From Lachnospiraceae bacterium (GTDB lineage: Bacteria; Bacillota; Clostridia; Lachnospirales; Lachnospiraceae): a stretch of 64,000 nt of DNA. The translations under genes were made by a program, and so were the position numbers. Shown here in pieces: positions 63,001 through 64,000 of this stretch (the first letter of the stretch is position 1; the number at the start of each line of letters is the position of its first letter). The stretch spans positions 1 to 64,000 of the forward strand of contig JAAUZY010000084.1 in NCBI GenBank assembly GCA_014804355.1, given 5' to 3'. The notes under the pieces are model-generated. The model had not been told where the DNA came from. It searched no databases and saw nothing but the letters and a program-made list of their open reading frames with translations.

Positions 63001-64000
63001 GGACAATATCAGTAAATTAAAGATCACAATCGATCCTCAGGAGTATACCGGTGAGGAAATCACATTAACACCGAATGATATCCACGTGTATGTAAGCGCT
63101 GCTGATATGAAAAATAAGCGGAATGAATTAACGGAGAGGTGCTATGAAATTATAGAGTCAGAGTACAAGAACAATACCAAAGCAGGCACTGCTAAAGTGA
63201 CATTACGCGGAATCGGAAATTATGGCGGGACAAAGATCTGCTCCTTTAAGATCTTAAAGAAAGCGTATCTGACAAACCGTGTAAAGAGTATCAAGCTAGA
63301 CAAAACCAGCCTTAATATCTCTCTTGCCGAAAAAGGTAAAAGAACTCTTACCGCTACGATAACACCAAAAGATGCTTCCCAGGAGATAACGAATCCGACT
63401 GTGATCTGGACTACCTCCAACAGCAATATTGCGACTGTTAAAGCAGTTGAGACAGCCGCAGATGAATCTGGCACGAACAATGTCCTTACCGTCAAGGCCG
63501 ATATCACTGTATTGAAAACCGGAACAGTGACCATAACGGCAATTGCACAGGACGGCAATAAAAAAGCAACGTGTACGGTAAAGATAAGCGTGCCGACTCT
63601 CAAAGAGAAAGACCAGACAATCCAGAAACAAACAGGTGACACTTATCAACTGACATTTATTCAATCTGGTGATAGCGAGATTGATTATGATGCGTTCACA
63701 TTTGAAAGCACGAATAAGTCGGTGGCAACCGTAGATGGCAAAGGGCTGGTCACCATGAACAGATTCGGTATGGTTACAATTAAAGTATCTGTCAACAACC
63801 AATCTGTCCAGCAATGTCATTTTATTGTAAAAAGAGTCAGTGACGACGAGCTAAATAGCAGCAATGTGCTCACATATGAGCAGGAACCGGGATGTAAGGA
63901 TGATACCGCAGCCATCAACGAACTTTTGCGAAAGGCTGAACATAGTGGTGGCGCCTATGATACTGTATATATACCCGACGGCACTTATCACATCAACACC
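60062..64000 (+). CDS. large secreted protein with Big_2 domains and start of a pectate-lyase-like domain (partial)
   Basis: Open from ATG 60062 to the window end (1313 codons, no stop), so the C-terminus is missing. A signal peptide (MRNMKRWIASMLAIAMALSD, cleavage near VFA-A, residue 29) is followed by an acidic Ser/Glu/Asp-rich region to about 340. A Big_2 Ig-like domain lies at about 347-425 (WSSSDKKVAAVDQNGVISAR). At least six modules of about 90 residues follow, each with a DYT...N...GKGNYKGS-type motif. Two more Big_2-like domains lie at about 1075-1165 and 1185-1255. The last residues (DDTAAINELL, VYIPDGTYHINT) match the start of Pectate_lyase_3 beta-helix domains. Probably a surface-attached polysaccharide-degrading enzyme or adhesin. 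GGGGGAAC precedes the ATG. Confidence 0.85.
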   Translation, partial: MRNMKRWIASMLAIAMALSDCSIAPVFAADNAMAVETSVSENDAESPETGDVLPVSESELKESELEESENEDILSENSDEDKDNEVTDSMQDGITDSEKELPAMHIGQIKKGEELPGPDDSEFIYDSPVSFESSEGLVLFVNYDIDTIPEQEENGTLLWSILRGEKGTAAGSANLMNEEDDWTDFEIVSDSPYFTMTENEDEESDYYKMMELAPEEADGQDDYDYYIRAAYYLGAEEDKDKAFYAAATVPFVPRNVDMDKAQDDTIDEGESTDGVLAEENDIDKVSETVDSENADADETSEAVDLEKPEEDETSETVDSENTEADQAEEMISTISGNDVQLGSGEEDIRLILSETDIKMIPGDAPKQVTATIVPGDIPVQASWSSSDKKVAAVDQNGVISARAEGKAQITAEYDDITAVVKVEVVRPDTDQVIDLSGDIWVAGFEKESDDFVYTGQKITQDIRIYYKDIPLQEKTDYTLTYKNNVNAAAWNSVKAPSVTVTLKGQYSGSVTLYYTIKPANIKDTDIYNTNKDSADGSDVGEGQSSGYVQAVNYSKTLKIPNPELTFGKAKLKANKDFVCDYVSVPEGDKDFVPMPKDYTKGASYEPSKVYNYIVKGIGNYTGSFKMQLVVVGNKNFNFSTATVTLDKKQYEYHGTPLSKSDVTISSIKVGKTTLEGLYDYEVYAEDITGAYVMVYPSKAGVDAGYYGYKKVNLKLVGDRNIKDADLGEKWKDSITFSQKMINEEGGIFQEKDGLLTFGIGKEALREGQDYTIKYSNAKKAGKVTVTFTGKGRYKGSLKKQYVITPNGDLQNFKLIWKNVKDDNGKLSVAYQKGGAVPEFVLKDQDNNVLKNKTDYTVKLKNNTAPGKIMSCEISGKGNYKGYSRIEELEVTPGDISKATISIPDKPYSEKPNAWKSSVTIKDVNGKKLAAGKDYYKDISYTYEDIGSGQSPKANSIVNVEVQGKGYYEGSTISGSYRIFKDNISKLKITIDPQEYTGEEITLTPNDIHVYVSAADMKNKRNELTERCYEIIESEYKNNTKAGTAKVTLRGIGNYGGTKICSFKILKKAYLTNRVKSIKLDKTSLNISLAEKGKRTLTATITPKDASQEITNPTVIWTTSNSNIATVKAVETAADESGTNNVLTVKADITVLKTGTVTITAIAQDGNKKATCTVKISVPTLKEKDQTIQKQTGDTYQLTFIQSGDSEIDYDAFTFESTNKSVATVDGKGLVTMNRFGMVTIKVSVNNQSVQQCHFIVKRVSDDELNSSNVLTYEQEPGCKDDTAAINELLRKAEHSGGAYDTVYIPDGTYHINT

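Overview
The window reads as chromosomal DNA of a motile, obligately anaerobic Firmicute, most likely a member of the Lachnospiraceae (Clostridia). The signs are a glycyl-radical pyruvate formate-lyase locus, a Na+-type F-ATPase c subunit, a Cheo-type (Gram-positive) LexA box, flagellar rod genes, a CwlD-like amidase and SleB-like hydrolase, and very clear GGAGG ribosome binding sites. Several blocks keep the order known from Bacillus subtilis: mbl-flhO-flhP, comFC-yvyF, cdaA-cdaR-glmM, DUF951 next to rpsF-ssb-rpsR, and gdpP-rplI-dnaB. I see no rRNA, tRNA, CRISPR array, prophage or intact insertion sequence.

Layout. 0-5 kb: uvrB (LexA box at the left edge) and uvrA. 5-12.5 kb: an acidic protein of unknown function, then mbl, two rod proteins and a FlgJ-like rod-binding protein, then recD2-comFC-yvyF. 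13-18 kb: two membrane proteins of unknown function ahead of the c-di-AMP synthase module cdaA-cdaR-glmM. 18-21 kb: an HPr protein, leuA and a sirtuin. 21-26.7 kb: DUF951, rpsF-ssb-rpsR, then the c-di-AMP phosphodiesterase gdpP with rplI and dnaB. 26.9 kb: a MerR-type regulator.

27.8-32 kb (minus strand) is an anaerobic pyruvate module: a 56-aa ferredoxin, pflA, a 62-aa protein with its own promoter, and a pyruvate formate-lyase split over separate reading frames. The core enzyme carries the catalytic Cys-Cys pair, an 80-aa protein carries the glycyl-radical motif, and a 67-aa Cys-containing ORF lies between them. A redox-associated DUF1858 protein diverges from it. 32.6-40 kb: mecA, a GH18-like protein, a CwlD-like amidase, an L-threonylcarbamoyladenylate synthase, rpiB, a coiled-coil SleB-type hydrolase and a DUF402 protein.

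40-48 kb is the complete ATP synthase operon, starting with two AtpI-like genes. The spacers after atpE and after atpD carry two RNA elements with the same architecture but different, compensating stem sequences. This covariation within one operon is the most unusual signal I found.

48-59 kb: a conserved small protein, a methyltransferase, an 851-aa-class membrane-anchored protein with a C39-peptidase-like but apparently inactive C-terminus, a membrane-bound XRE regulator, and a TetR-MMPL-lipoprotein system. That system has a strikingly symmetric double operator, and its lipoprotein carries about 40 heptads of the form LxDGxxx. 59-64 kb: queT under a preQ1 riboswitch, then the 5' part of a very large secreted protein with repeated beta modules, Big_2 domains and the start of a pectate-lyase-like domain, cut by the window end.
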